A stretch of DNA of 64,000 nucleotides from Phenylobacterium aquaticum (GTDB taxonomy: Bacteria > Pseudomonadota > Alphaproteobacteria > Caulobacterales > Caulobacteraceae). The notes under the pieces are model-generated. The model saw only the letters and a list, made by a program, of their open reading frames with translations. It did no database searches and was not told the DNA's origin. Of the stretch, positions 8,911 to 16,911 are shown in pieces. Position numbers and translations under genes: made by a program. The first letter of the stretch is position 1. Every line of letters begins with the position of its first letter. The stretch is from positions 22,525 through 86,524 of the forward strand of contig NZ_JALDPT010000024.1 in NCBI RefSeq assembly GCF_022695515.1, written 5' to 3'.

Positions 8911-9816
8911 TCAGCCGCCGGCGAGCTTGCGGAAGAACTTGCCGCCTTGTTCGCCGCCATTGACGTAAGCCGCCTGGCCGGTCGGGTCGCTGATCTTGGC
9001 CCAGTTGTCGCGGACTTCCTCGACCGACAGACCGTCTTCGCCCAGATAGACGCCCTCGGTCTCATAGATGCGCGACAGGGCGAAGGCGCCCGCGCCGGCG
9101 GTCAGGATGGCGCCCGTCGGGGCTTCGTCTGAGGCCAGATAGACCACGCCGGGGGTGACGTATTCCGGCTTCAGCTTTTCCAGCATCGCGGGCGGCATCA
9201 GGCCTTCGGTCATGCGGGTCGCGGCGACCGGGCTGATGGCGTTGATGTGGATGTTGTTCTTCTGGCCTTCGAGCTTGATGGTGTTCATGAAGCCGATGAT
9301 GCCGAGCTTGGCCGCGCCGTAGTTCGACTGGCCGAAGTTGCCGTACAGGCCCGACGACGAGGTCGTCACGACGATACGGCCGTAGTTCTGGGCGCGCATG
9401 ATCTCCCACACGGCCTTGGTCGGCTTCACGGTGCCCATCAGGTGGACGTTGAGCACCAGCTCGAAGTCGGCGATCTCCATCTTGGAGAACGACTTGTCGC
9501 GCAGGATGCCGGCGTTGGCGATCAGCACGTCGATGCGGCCCCACTTGTCCATGGTCTGCTGGACCATGTGGGCGACGCCGGCGTCGTCGGTGACCGACGA
9601 GCCGTTGGCGATGGCTTCGCCGCCCATGGCCTTGATCTCTTCGACCACGGCGTCAGCCGCGGCGGAGGACCCGCCCGAACCGTCCATCGAACCGCCCAGG
9701 TCGTTGATCACGACCTTCGCGCCGCGGCGCGCCAATTCCAGGGCGTGCTGCTTGCCCAGGCCGCCGCCCGCGCCGGTCACGATCGCTACTTTGCCGTCGA
9801 AGCGGATGTCCGCCAT
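8911..9816 (-). CDS. SDR-family oxidoreductase, multifunctional-enzyme type (3-hydroxyacyl-CoA dehydrogenase-like)
   Basis: 301 residues from the ATG at 9816, with GGGAGA upstream. The N-terminus shows the SDR cofactor loop TGAGGGLGKQHALELARRGA, then NAG (IANAGIL), catalytic Ser in TTSSSGLYGNFGQ, and the YGAAK active-site Tyr/Lys. The N-D-L-G-G insertion and long C-terminal part resemble the dehydrogenase domain of peroxisomal multifunctional enzyme type 2, which acts on 3-hydroxyacyl-CoA. The substrate is thus probably an acyl-CoA or steroid, by family only. It stands alone between the MFS genes and the ABC exporter. Confidence 0.85.
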   Translation of the reverse strand: MADIRFDGKVAIVTGAGGGLGKQHALELARRGAKVVINDLGGSMDGSGGSSAAADAVVEEIKAMGGEAIANGSSVTDDAGVAHMVQQTMDKWGRIDVLIANAGILRDKSFSKMEIADFELVLNVHLMGTVKPTKAVWEIMRAQNYGRIVVTTSSSGLYGNFGQSNYGAAKLGIIGFMNTIKLEGQKNNIHINAISPVAATRMTEGLMPPAMLEKLKPEYVTPGVVYLASDEAPTGAILTAGAGAFALSRIYETEGVYLGEDGLSVEEVRDNWAKISDPTGQAAYVNGGEQGGKFFRKLAGG

Positions 9817-9911
9817 GGAAGTCTCTCCCGGTCCCAAACAAGGGTTTGAATTGCGGCGGCGTTGTGCGGTGCGGAACGGCGGGCGTCAAGCGTCCCCAGC
9901 GGCAGCGGGGT

Positions 9912-10871
9912 CTAGGGCAGGGCGGCGACGCTCGCCCCGCGCATGAACTTCACCAGGACGCGCTGACCGATCAGGAAAGGGGCGCCCTCGGCGCTGACCA
10001 CCACCTCGACCACGCGGTCGTCGGCGCGTTCGGTAGGATCGTCCGACTGCAGCTTGCGGGCGCCGAACACGGCCGCCTCGCGCATGACCTTGCCGTTATA
10101 GATCTTGGTCGGGTCGGACTCGGTGGCCACCTGCACGGTCTGGCCGATGGCGACGAAGGGCAGGGCGCTTTCCGACACCTCGGCGCGGATGATGTGCGGG
10201 GCGGCGGGCTCCAGGTCGAACATGGTGGAGACGTTCAGGGTCGAGGCGCCGGCGCCGGGATTGGCGTAGCGCCGCGCGATGCGACCGTCGGCCGGGGCGC
10301 GGATCACCGTCAGGTCCTGGTTGTAGCGCGCCTCGGCCAGGGCGGCCTCGGCCGTGGCGACGGCGGCGCGCTGATAGGCGAGGTTGGCCTCGGCCTGGCG
10401 GATGGTGTCGCCCGCCTGGTCGAGCTTCTGGGCGGCCACGAAATTGGAGGCCGCCAAGGTGGCCAGCCGGCTGTGCTCGCGCCGCGCCGCGGCCAGCTGC
10501 ACCTGCAGGGCGGCGATCTGGGCGCGGGCCTGGTTGGCGGCGGCGGCGGCCTGGGCGGCGGCCAGGCGCGCGTCGTCGTCCTCCTGGCGGGCCAGGACCT
10601 GGCCCTTGGTCACGTGGTCGCCCTCATTGACCAGCACCTCGCGGACGATCCCGGCCCGGCGGGCGGCCACCTGGATCATGCCGCCCTCGACGTCGGCCTT
10701 GCCGTTGGCGATGGCGACATAGGGGCTCTTGGGCGCGGCCGCGGCGGCGAGCTTGGCGGCGGCCGCCTGCTTGGCCTTGGCCTGGTTCTGCATCACGACG
10801 AAGCCCGCGCCCAGGGCGAGGACGACGACCAGAACGATCCAGGTCGCGGGGCGGCGGAAAAGGGCGAACAT
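9912..10871 (-). CDS. HlyD-family membrane fusion subunit of ABC exporter (DevB-like)
   Basis: 319 residues from the ATG at 10871. A membrane anchor (about residues 9-28) is followed by a biotinyl-lipoyl-like half, a long Ala/Gln-rich alpha hairpin (about 90-180) and the second lipoyl and barrel parts (VIRAPADGRIARRYANPGAG). These adaptors link an inner-membrane ABC transporter to an outer-membrane TolC channel. It begins 4 bases after the ATPase gene ends, so the three genes form one operon. No tolC homolog is in the window. Confidence 0.88.
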   Translation of the reverse strand: MFALFRRPATWIVLVVVLALGAGFVVMQNQAKAKQAAAAKLAAAAAPKSPYVAIANGKADVEGGMIQVAARRAGIVREVLVNEGDHVTKGQVLARQEDDDARLAAAQAAAAANQARAQIAALQVQLAAARREHSRLATLAASNFVAAQKLDQAGDTIRQAEANLAYQRAAVATAEAALAEARYNQDLTVIRAPADGRIARRYANPGAGASTLNVSTMFDLEPAAPHIIRAEVSESALPFVAIGQTVQVATESDPTKIYNGKVMREAAVFGARKLQSDDPTERADDRVVEVVVSAEGAPFLIGQRVLVKFMRGASVAALP

Positions 10872-10875
10872 GTCT

Positions 10876-11607
10876 TCAGGCTCCGATGAGCTCGGCCGCG
10901 ACGTCCCGTTCCGGCGTCGTGCGCCGGTCGTCCAGGATGCGGCCGTCTTCGATGTGGATGATGCGGTCGGCATAGGCTTCCAGCCGCGGGTCGTGGGTCA
11001 CGCAGATCACCGCCGCGTCATGGCTCTTGGCCGCGCGCTGCAGGAGCTGGATGACGATCTGGCCGTTCTCGCCGTCGAGCGCCGAGGTGGGTTCGTCGGC
11101 GAACAGGAGGCGCGGCTGCTTGGCGAGCGCCCGGGCGATGGCCACCCGCTGCTTCTCGCCGCCCGATAGCTCCGAGGGGCGCTGGTTGAGGCGCGAGCCC
11201 AGCCCCACCTCATTCAGCGCGATCGCCGCCCGCTCCTTGCATTCGGCCGGGGTGAGGCCGGTGTATTTCAGCACCGTCGTCACCTGCTCCAGGGCGGTCA
11301 GGGCCGAGAACAGGTTAAAGCCCTGGAAGATGAAGCCGCAGTGGTCGAGGCGGAACTTGTCGATCCGGCCCTGGCGCAGACCCCAGAGGTCCTCGCCGAG
11401 CGCGCAGACGTCGCCGCTGTCCGGCTTCAGGAGCCCCGACAGGGTGGCGACCAGAGTCGACTTGCCCGAGCCCGAGGGGCCCATGACCATGGTCACGTCG
11501 CCATGGCGGGCGTCGAAATCCACCGACTTCAGCACTTCGATATAGGTGCGGCCGGTCTTGAAGCGCTTGCTCAGGCCCTTGGCCTGGATGGCGTGGCGGG
11601 GGGTCAT
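10876..11607 (-). CDS. ABC transporter ATP-binding subunit (DevA/MacB type)
   Basis: 243 residues. Walker A (MGPSGSGKSTLVATLSGL), Q-loop (IFQGFNLFSALTALEQV), signature LSGGEKQRVAIARALAKQP, Walker B LLFADEPTSALDG and the H-loop TH are all present, so the ATPase should be active. The match is to the LolD/MacB/DevA group, which power mechanotransmission by FtsX-like permeases rather than classical pumping. The ATG at 11607 overlaps the permease stop as ATGA. An open frame continuing upstream to 12714 is only the shadow of the permease gene. Confidence 0.92.
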   Translation of the reverse strand: MTPRHAIQAKGLSKRFKTGRTYIEVLKSVDFDARHGDVTMVMGPSGSGKSTLVATLSGLLKPDSGDVCALGEDLWGLRQGRIDKFRLDHCGFIFQGFNLFSALTALEQVTTVLKYTGLTPAECKERAAIALNEVGLGSRLNQRPSELSGGEKQRVAIARALAKQPRLLFADEPTSALDGENGQIVIQLLQRAAKSHDAAVICVTHDPRLEAYADRIIHIEDGRILDDRRTTPERDVAAELIGA

Positions 11608-12746
11608 CGCAGGAGGTCCGCGGGTTGGCTGCGCTTCAGGACGCCCAGCGACATCAGGCCGGAGACGATCGAGATGGACAGCAGCAGGATGGTGACCGTC
11701 GTCACCCAGCCGAGAGGAAAGGCCATTGGCAGCCCGATCGACTTGCCCACCAGCGACACCAGGTAGGTGAAGATCGCCGTCGCGCCCAGGCCGACGACGC
11801 CGACCCAGAATGAGAGTTCGATGACGATCAGGTTCAGGGAGAACATTGAGACGCCCAGGGCTCGAAGGCTGGCGAATTCCTTGATGTTGGCGAGGATCGC
11901 CCCACGCAGGGTCTGGGAAGTGATCCCCACCCCAATCAGCACGCCCACGAACAAAGTGAAGCCCAACAGGATGCCGATGATTTGCTCCTTCATCAGGGCG
12001 CCCTCGTTGGCCTTGGAGAGCTCCTGGCGGGTCCAGGCCCGGTAGGCGCCGGCGGAGGTCGCGTTGAGCTGGTCGCGCACGGCCTCGGCCCGGGACGGGT
12101 CCTTGATCCGCACCATCAGCGGGCCGGACCGGTCGCCGCGGCTGCCCATGCCCAGCAGGCGCATGGTGTCGCGGGACATGACCACCGAGGGCTGGTTGAT
12201 GTCGGGATAGTTGTCGAGAATGGCGCGGACCTTGACGGTCTTGTTGTTCAGGGCTGCGCTGTCGCCCAGCTTGACGCCGAGCCGGGCGAGCGCCGTGCGG
12301 TCGAGCGCTACGGCGTAGGGCTCCTGCAGGGCCAGGCGGACGCTTTCCGGATAGTCGGTGGGCAGGGTGACGGCGCCCTCGCGGGTGTCGACCATATTGA
12401 CCTGGACATAGGTCGTGATCGCCTTCTTGCCCTCGCCGGGGCGGTTGTTCCACCGCGCGCCGTCGCCGTTGAAGCTGGCCACCTCGACCACCTCGGGGTT
12501 CAGATAGATCTGCGGCTGGACGCGGCGCGGCAGGCCCGAGGGGCCGGAATTGATCAGGCTCTCGTTCTTGGGCGCCAGGATCATGATGTCGGCCCGCGAC
12601 CGGTCGATGGTCGCGGTGGCGCCCTTCACGATGCCGGTGAACATGCCGACCTGGGCGAGGATCAGCAGGCCCGAAAAGGCCAGCGCGATCACCGCCGCCA
12701 GATAGCGACGCCATTCATAAATCAGGGTGGCCAAGGCCAACGACAT
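11604..12746 (-). CDS. FtsX-like ABC transporter permease (DevC type)
   Basis: 380 residues. One N-terminal membrane segment (about 18-38), a large periplasmic domain (about 45-260), then three C-terminal segments with the FtsX-family motif NIKEFASLRALGVS. This topology with an HlyD partner matches DevBCA exporters, which in cyanobacteria export envelope glycolipids. The cargo here is unknown. It is the first gene of the three-gene operon; the 160-base gap to the divergent S46 peptidase at 12747-12906 should contain the promoters. Confidence 0.88.
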   Translation of the reverse strand: MSLALATLIYEWRRYLAAVIALAFSGLLILAQVGMFTGIVKGATATIDRSRADIMILAPKNESLINSGPSGLPRRVQPQIYLNPEVVEVASFNGDGARWNNRPGEGKKAITTYVQVNMVDTREGAVTLPTDYPESVRLALQEPYAVALDRTALARLGVKLGDSAALNNKTVKVRAILDNYPDINQPSVVMSRDTMRLLGMGSRGDRSGPLMVRIKDPSRAEAVRDQLNATSAGAYRAWTRQELSKANEGALMKEQIIGILLGFTLFVGVLIGVGITSQTLRGAILANIKEFASLRALGVSMFSLNLIVIELSFWVGVVGLGATAIFTYLVSLVGKSIGLPMAFPLGWVTTVTILLLSISIVSGLMSLGVLKRSQPADLLR

Positions 12747-12906
12747 GGGAGCCCTCTCAACCCCTCAAGCATGGGAGCGGGGCTCGCCCGGAACCTAGTT
12801 AAATCGATGTAAGGCGCGATTGCGGCGGACTGTTCAACGGATCGTCACAAGGTTACACCGCAAGGCGAGGCGCGCCGCGGGGGTCCGTCTAGTCTTGGCT
12901 AAGTGA

Positions 12907-14982
12907 ATGTTTCGATTGAAGTTCGGGGCGGCTCTTGGGCTCTCCGCCGCCCTGTCTCTGGTGTCCTCCGCGGCCCTCGCGGACGAAGGCATGTGGACCT
13001 TCGACAATTTTCCGCAGACCAAGGTCCAGGCCGCGTACGGGGTGAATATCGACCAGAAATGGCTGGACCGGGTGCGTTCCGCCTCGGTCCGCCTGACCAG
13101 CGGCTGCTCCGCCTCCCTGGTGTCGCGGGACGGCCTGGTGTTCTCCAACCACCACTGCGTGGTCAGCTGCGTCCAGAGCCTGTCCACGGGCGACACCGAC
13201 TATGTGAAGGACGGCTTCGCGGCGGCGACGCGCGAGGAGGAGCGCCGGTGTCCGGGGATGCAGGCCGAGGTCCTGACCTCCATCACCGACCTGACCGGCC
13301 AGATCAACGCCGCGGCCGCCGGCGCGACCGGCGAAGCCTTCGTCCGCGCCCGCAACGCCGCCATGGCCGCCGCCGAATCGGCCGCCTGCGCCCAGGACGA
13401 GACCGCCCGCTGCCAGGTGGTCAGCCTCTACCGGGGCGGCCAGTTCAAGCTCTACAAATATCACAAGTATTCGGACGTCCGGCTGGTCTTCGCCCCGGAG
13501 TTCGCGACCGCGTTTTTCGGCGGCGATCCCGACAACTTCAACTTCCCGCGCTACAATCTCGATATCAGCTTCGTGCGCCTCTATGAGCGCGGCAAGCCGG
13601 TCAAGAGCCCGCAGCATCTGATCTGGCGCGCGGCCCCGCCCAGGGTCGGCGAACCGACCTTCGTGGCCGGCAATCCCGGCGGCACCGAGCGGATGCTCAC
13701 CGTCGCCCAGCTGGAGACCCAGCGCGATGTGGCCCTGCCGATCGGCCAGCTGCAGCGCTCGGAGCTGCGCGGCCGTCTGATCCGCTTCAGCGAGGAGAGC
13801 GCCGAGCATCGCCGGGTCGCGACCGATCCGCTGTTCGGGCTGGAGAACGCCTACAAGGTCTATTTCGGCCGGCAGTTCGCCCTGAGCGACAAGGGTTTCA
13901 TGGACGCCAAGCGCGCGGCTGAAGCCGAGCTCCGCGCCAAGGTCGCGGCCGATCCGCGGATTGCGGCCGAGGTGGGCGATCCCTGGTCCGCCATCGCCCA
14001 GGCCCAGGCCGCCTATGCCGAGACCTATGTCCGCTACCGCCAGCTCGAGACCGGCGCAGGCTCCATGTCGGACCTGTTCATGTACGCCCGCGAACTGGTC
14101 CGCGCGGCGGAGGAGCGCGCCGTCCCCCCGGCCGAGCGCCTGCCCGAATACGCCGACAGCCGCCTGTCTCTGATGCGCAAGCAGCTCCTCGATCCCAGCC
14201 CGATCGATCCGGACCTGGAGCAGCTCTATCTGGCCTTCTGGCTCTCCAAGACCCGCGAGTACCTCACGGCCGATGACCCGGCGACCCAGATGCTGCTGGG
14301 CAAGGAAAGCCCTGAGGATCTGGCCGACCGCCTGGTCGCCGGAACGACCCTGGCCGATCCCGCTGTGCGCGAGGCCCTGTGGGACGGCGGTCTCGCCGCG
14401 GTCCAGGCCTCCCAGGATCCCATGATCCAGCTGGTCCTCAAGCTCGACCCGGCGGCCCGCGAGGTTCGCAAGGCCTGGGACCAGCGGGTGGCCGGGCCCA
14501 CGGACTCCGCCGCGGCCCAGATCGCCCGCGCGCGGTTCGCGGTCTTCGGCGACATGGCCTATCCGGACGCGACCTTCACCCTGCGCCTGTCCTACGGCAA
14601 GGTCGCCGGCTGGACCTGGCGGGGCGTGACCGTGCCGCCCACCACGACGTTCGCCGGGCTCTACGCCCGCGCCACCGGCGCCGAGCCCTATCGGCTGGCG
14701 CCCCGCTGGATTGCGGCGAAGGACCGGCTGAACCCCGACACGGTGTTCAACTTCGTCACCACCAACGACATCATCGGCGGCAATTCCGGCTCGCCGGTGA
14801 TCAACGCCAAGGCCGAGATCCTGGGCGCGGCCTTCGACGGCAACATCCATTCCCTGGGCGGGAACTACGGCTATGACGGGTCGATCAACCGCACGGTGGT
14901 GGTCGCGACCTCGGCCGCCACCGAGGCCCTGCAGAAGGTCTATGGCCAGACCGCGCTGGTGAAGGAGCTGATGGCGAAGTGA
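12907..14982 (+). CDS. Secreted S46-family dipeptidyl-peptidase (DPP7-like)
   Basis: 691 residues with a signal peptide (cleavage near ALA-DEG, residue 25). S46 enzymes are chymotrypsin-fold serine peptidases that remove dipeptides from N-termini in the periplasm. The catalytic His lies in FSNHHC (His82/His83) and the nucleophile is Ser627 in GGNSGSPV. The residue 18 positions after the nucleophile, which sets P1 specificity (Arg in the Asp/Glu-specific DPP11, Gly in DPP7), is Gly645 (FDGN). A preference for hydrophobic or broad P1 residues is therefore inferred. Length fits the family. Transcribed alone. Confidence 0.93.
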   Translation: MFRLKFGAALGLSAALSLVSSAALADEGMWTFDNFPQTKVQAAYGVNIDQKWLDRVRSASVRLTSGCSASLVSRDGLVFSNHHCVVSCVQSLSTGDTDYVKDGFAAATREEERRCPGMQAEVLTSITDLTGQINAAAAGATGEAFVRARNAAMAAAESAACAQDETARCQVVSLYRGGQFKLYKYHKYSDVRLVFAPEFATAFFGGDPDNFNFPRYNLDISFVRLYERGKPVKSPQHLIWRAAPPRVGEPTFVAGNPGGTERMLTVAQLETQRDVALPIGQLQRSELRGRLIRFSEESAEHRRVATDPLFGLENAYKVYFGRQFALSDKGFMDAKRAAEAELRAKVAADPRIAAEVGDPWSAIAQAQAAYAETYVRYRQLETGAGSMSDLFMYARELVRAAEERAVPPAERLPEYADSRLSLMRKQLLDPSPIDPDLEQLYLAFWLSKTREYLTADDPATQMLLGKESPEDLADRLVAGTTLADPAVREALWDGGLAAVQASQDPMIQLVLKLDPAAREVRKAWDQRVAGPTDSAAAQIARARFAVFGDMAYPDATFTLRLSYGKVAGWTWRGVTVPPTTTFAGLYARATGAEPYRLAPRWIAAKDRLNPDTVFNFVTTNDIIGGNSGSPVINAKAEILGAAFDGNIHSLGGNYGYDGSINRTVVVATSAATEALQKVYGQTALVKELMAK

Positions 14983-15010
14983 GGGCCGGCGCCCCCGCGG
15001 GGACGCGCCG

Positions 15011-15817
15011 TCAGTCCATCGACCGCACGATCACCGACTGGCTGGCCACGGCCATCAGCTCGCCGTCCTGGGCGAACAGCCGCATGTCCCCGTGGGCGAA
15101 GCCCGAATGCATGCCGTGGATGTGGATGTCGCACAGCACCCATTCGGTGGGCACGATCCGGCGGATGCGCAGGGTGTTGTCCAGGCTGTTGCCGCCGCCC
15201 TGGCGGCCCAGCGCCGCGCCGACGCCCGAGGGCACATAGTCGGCGATTATCGCTAGCATGGAATTGTCGATGGCGTGGTCGCCGCGGGGGCGCACCCACA
15301 TGACGCTGCGCCCGTCCTCGCTGAGCTGGCCGGTGCGGGGCACGGCGCCATAGCGGCCGGGCGCGACCCGCACCTCCAGCCGGCTGTTCAGGTTCCAGCC
15401 CTGGCCGGTCCACAGGGTCGAGAGTTCGCACTCTTCCGGCGGGGGCATGTCGGGCGCCTCGACCCACTGGTGAGAGACCGCGCTCTCGCGGCTGCCCAGG
15501 GCGGCGTTGACCGTGAAGATCTCCTTGTCGCCGACATGGCCGATCACCCGGGCCTGGCTGTTGTACTTGCCGTGCACCGGCACCCAGACGTCGAGGTCGA
15601 CGATCGAGGGCGGCCGCGCATAGGACAGGTACTGGGCCGTCGCCCAGATCACCGGCCGGCCCGTGGTCCGCTCCATGGCCGCGATGGCCGAGGCCAGGCC
15701 GATGCCGCCGTACATGAACAGATTGTCCGGCGGCCCGACGCAGACCCCGTCGGTCAGGGGCAGGAACCAGCGGTGCGGGTTGTGGGTCGACTGCAGGTCG
15801 AAGAACAGCTCGGTCAT
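15011..15817 (-). CDS. Acyl-CoA thioesterase, TesB-like double hotdog
   Basis: 268 residues. It begins with a substrate-entry hotdog (FMYGGIGLASAIAAMERTTGRPV, AQYLSYARPPSIVDLDVWV) and has a second half ending EWVLCDIHIHGMHSGFAHGDMRLFAQDG, the conserved TesB-type C-terminus with the Asp/Gln region. Such enzymes hydrolyse acyl-CoA to free acid and CoA. The physiological acyl chain is unknown. It converges with the S46 peptidase 28 bases away and lies 52 bases after ohrR on the same strand. Confidence 0.82.
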   Translation of the reverse strand: MTELFFDLQSTHNPHRWFLPLTDGVCVGPPDNLFMYGGIGLASAIAAMERTTGRPVIWATAQYLSYARPPSIVDLDVWVPVHGKYNSQARVIGHVGDKEIFTVNAALGSRESAVSHQWVEAPDMPPPEECELSTLWTGQGWNLNSRLEVRVAPGRYGAVPRTGQLSEDGRSVMWVRPRGDHAIDNSMLAIIADYVPSGVGAALGRQGGGNSLDNTLRIRRIVPTEWVLCDIHIHGMHSGFAHGDMRLFAQDGELMAVASQSVIVRSMD

Positions 15818-15869
15818 GGGCGGGTTTTGCGGGACGGCCGGGCGGCGCGCAAGCCTTGCCGCGCCGGGC

Positions 15870-16352
15870 CTAGCCCGCCGTCCGCATCTTCCGGGCGAAG
15901 TCCTGCAGGGTGGCGCGCAGCTCCACCAGCTCGGTCGGCGCCAGCGGCAGGGCGCAGGCCAGTGTCGCGGGGATGGCGGCGGCCTGGGCGCGCAGGTCGG
16001 CGCCCTTGTCGGTCAGGCCGATCTGCACGCGGCGTTCGTCGGCGGGATCGCGGGTGCGGGTGACGAAGCCGGCCGCCTCCAGCCGCTTCAAGAGCGGGGT
16101 GAGGGTGCCGGAATCCAGGCTGAGCGCCTCGCCCAGTTCGCTCACCGTGCGCGGCGACCGCTCCCACAGCACCAGCATGGCCAGGTACTGCGGATAGGTC
16201 AGGCCGAGCGGCTCCAGCAGGGGGCGATAGGCGCGGGTGACCAGCCCGCTCGCCGCGTAGAGGGCGAAGCAGAGCTGGTTGTCCAGGCGCAGGAACTCGG
16301 CCGCCAGGTCGGCGGCCGGTCCGGGGCCGGGAGTTTGAGGCTTGAGACTCAT
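15870..16352 (-). CDS. ohrR: OhrR-type MarR-family repressor, peroxide-sensing
   Basis: 160 residues with a winged helix (about 50-120: TVSELGEALSLDSGTLTPLLKRLEAAGFVTRTRDPADERR). Near the N-terminus is DNQLCFALYAASG, the OhrR sensing segment; Cys28 is the expected reactive cysteine, oxidised by organic hydroperoxides so that the repressor leaves DNA. The ATG overlaps the ohr stop as ATGA (16349-16352), so ohr and ohrR form one autoregulated transcript. The operator lies upstream of ohr at 16791-16830. Confidence 0.92.
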   Translation of the reverse strand: MSLKPQTPGPGPAADLAAEFLRLDNQLCFALYAASGLVTRAYRPLLEPLGLTYPQYLAMLVLWERSPRTVSELGEALSLDSGTLTPLLKRLEAAGFVTRTRDPADERRVQIGLTDKGADLRAQAAAIPATLACALPLAPTELVELRATLQDFARKMRTAG

Positions 16353-16768
16353 TGCGCCCTTACGGTTATCCCAACATCGATATTGCCGCGAACCGCATTC
16401 GAATAGGGGCAGACCTGGTGGGCGGCGGCGATCAGGGTCTCGGCGGTGGTCTGATCGAGCCCTTGCGTCTCGGCGTCCAGCGACACGCCCAGCTTGAAGC
16501 CGCCCTCGGCGCGGGGGTGAAGCTCCACATGGGCGGTGACGGCGGCGCCCTTCAGCGGCAGCTTCTGTTGCCCAGCAATGAAGCGCACGGCGTTCTCAAA
16601 ACAGGCGGCGTAGCCGGCGGCGAACAGCTGCTCGGGATTGGTCGCGCCGCCGCGGCCGCCCATTTCGGCGGGCAGGGCGAGGTCGACGGACAGCAGGCCG
16701 TCCGGGGTTTCGACATGGCCGGCGCGGCCGCCGACGGCGCGGGCCTGGGTGGAATAGAGGGCGGACAT
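16349..16768 (-). CDS. ohr: Ohr organic hydroperoxide reductase
   Basis: 139 residues from the ATG at 16768, with GGAG upstream; an in-frame Met nine residues earlier has no better site. Ohr reduces organic hydroperoxides using a cysteine pair: Cys56 (AACFENA) and Cys120 (VCPYSNA) are both present, as are the GGRAGH Arg region and NPEQLFAAGYAAC. This is the structural gene of the OhrR regulon. Confidence 0.94.
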   Translation of the reverse strand: MSALYSTQARAVGGRAGHVETPDGLLSVDLALPAEMGGRGGATNPEQLFAAGYAACFENAVRFIAGQQKLPLKGAAVTAHVELHPRAEGGFKLGVSLDAETQGLDQTTAETLIAAAHQVCPYSNAVRGNIDVGITVRAQ

Positions 16769-16790
16769 GGGGGAGGTCTCCTTGCGTGTG

Positions 16791-16830
16791 AGCAATTAGA
16801 TAGTGTACAATCTAATTGATGTCAATTGCT
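16791..16830. promoter_or_regulatory. OhrR operator: nested inverted repeats upstream of ohr
   Basis: A perfect 9-base inverted repeat CAATTAGAT / ATCTAATTG (16793-16801 and 16810-16818) encloses the spacer AGTGTACA. An outer 7-base pair AGCAATT / AATTGCT lies at 16791-16797 and 16824-16830. This AT-rich dyad in a GC-rich genome begins 22 bases upstream of the ohr start and resembles MarR/OhrR boxes. OhrR binding is inferred from position and family. Confidence 0.75.
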
Positions 16831-16911
16831 CCTCGGCTTGCGAAATTCGGCCGCATGTTCTTCTAGTGTGACAGTTCCGGTGCGAATCCCGCCGGCAGGG
16901 GCCCAAGACAT

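Noticed and set aside
8748..9065. Upstream extension of the third MFS gene to an ATG at 9065
   Set aside because: It overlaps the SDR gene and encodes no family sequence; TTG at 8747 has a good ribosome-binding site.
16840..16911. Possible riboswitch before the nucleoside transporter
   Set aside because: A CCGG...CCGG stem is present but no complete cobalamin, purine or preQ1 consensus could be matched.
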